This document shows positions 5,664 through 5,764 of a stretch of DNA of 5,764 nt, in pieces. Numbering within the stretch: the stretch's first letter is position 1; each line of letters starts with the position of its first letter. The stretch covers positions 1 through 5,764 of the forward strand of contig RKSH01000110.1 of the NCBI GenBank assembly GCA_007570945.1. Reading direction: 5' to 3'. The notes beneath the pieces are model-generated. The model had not been told where the DNA came from, made no database searches, and was given only the letters and a program-made list of their open reading frames with translations. A program made the position numbers and the translations under genes. Source of the stretch: Gammaproteobacteria bacterium. GTDB taxonomy: Bacteria > Pseudomonadota > Gammaproteobacteria > Arenicellales > Spongiicolonaceae.

Positions 5664-5764
5664 TCATTTTTCACCGCTCCTCACCACCAGCACCGAGCAG
5701 GAGGCGTGGCGGGAGACGTTGTCGGCGCAGGAGCCGAGGAGGACGCCGTGCAGGCCGCGGCGGT
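5664..5764 (-). CDS. Universal stress protein (UspA family), C-terminal end (partial)
   Basis: The last 32 codons end at TGA 5666-5664; the gene begins right of the window. The visible residues include RGLHGVLLGSCADNVSRHAS, then CSVLVVRSGEK. This is the signature UspA C-terminus: G-x(2)-G-x(9)-G-S/T-x(3)-V-x(4)-CPVLVV, including the glycines and Ser that bind the ATP phosphates in ATP-binding members and the final dimer strand. Here the usual Pro after Cys is Ser. Usp proteins are cytoplasmic and are induced by starvation and other stresses. A small gene follows 6 nt downstream, and a shared terminator ends the unit. Confidence 0.88.
   Translation of the reverse strand, partial: RRGLHGVLLGSCADNVSRHASCSVLVVRSGEK

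Noticed and set aside
1..5764. CRISPR array, tRNA, rRNA or transposase
   Set aside because: No regularly spaced direct repeats, no cloverleaf arms, no rRNA-like sequence and no DDE or recombinase motifs were seen by reading.

Overview
The window looks like a bacterial chromosomal segment of roughly 58-60% GC (estimated by eye), with codons rich in G/C at third positions. The visible GatB C-terminus and UspA-type C-terminus fit Pseudomonadota, but nothing here fixes the genus. There are two housekeeping edges: the 3' end of gatB on the + strand at the left, and the 3' end of a universal stress protein gene on the - strand at the right. Between them sits accessory DNA, almost entirely on the - strand.

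Reading the - strand from right to left: the usp 3' end (5664-5764) is followed 6 nt later by a small unrecognised gene (5463-5657). A convincing intrinsic terminator (5429-5466) closes this pair. Next is a short two-helix membrane protein (5127-5414) whose C-terminal tail is read through a palindromic, dispersed-repeat-like segment (about 5077-5200). Then comes a gene-poor stretch and a 55-codon fragment (4770-4937) that resembles the N-terminus of gamma-glutamyl phosphate reductase (ProA), apparently cut short.

The core is a tightly packed three-gene cassette. It holds an NAD-dependent sugar-nucleotide epimerase/dehydratase (3821-4762), a 776-residue fusion of a GT4 glycosyltransferase with a radical SAM/SPASM enzyme (1534-3864), and a WG-repeat protein ending in a methyltransferase-type dimerisation/winged-helix domain (396-1541). 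The genes overlap by 44 nt and 8 nt, which implies one transcript and translational coupling. A plausible but unproven reading is a surface-glycan or glycosylated-product modification pathway: the epimerase makes a nucleotide sugar, the GT4 half transfers a sugar, and the radical SAM half performs a radical modification. The WG-repeat protein would act as a binding or scaffold partner, because its methyltransferase catalytic domain is absent.

The cassette's downstream end is ragged. The WG protein stops where a canonical methyltransferase domain would be expected, and coding bias switches to another frame (122-457) that runs into the 3' end of the convergent gatB. With the ProA-like stub at the other end, this suggests the cassette was inserted or rearranged between housekeeping genes. 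I saw no tRNA, rRNA, CRISPR array or transposase.
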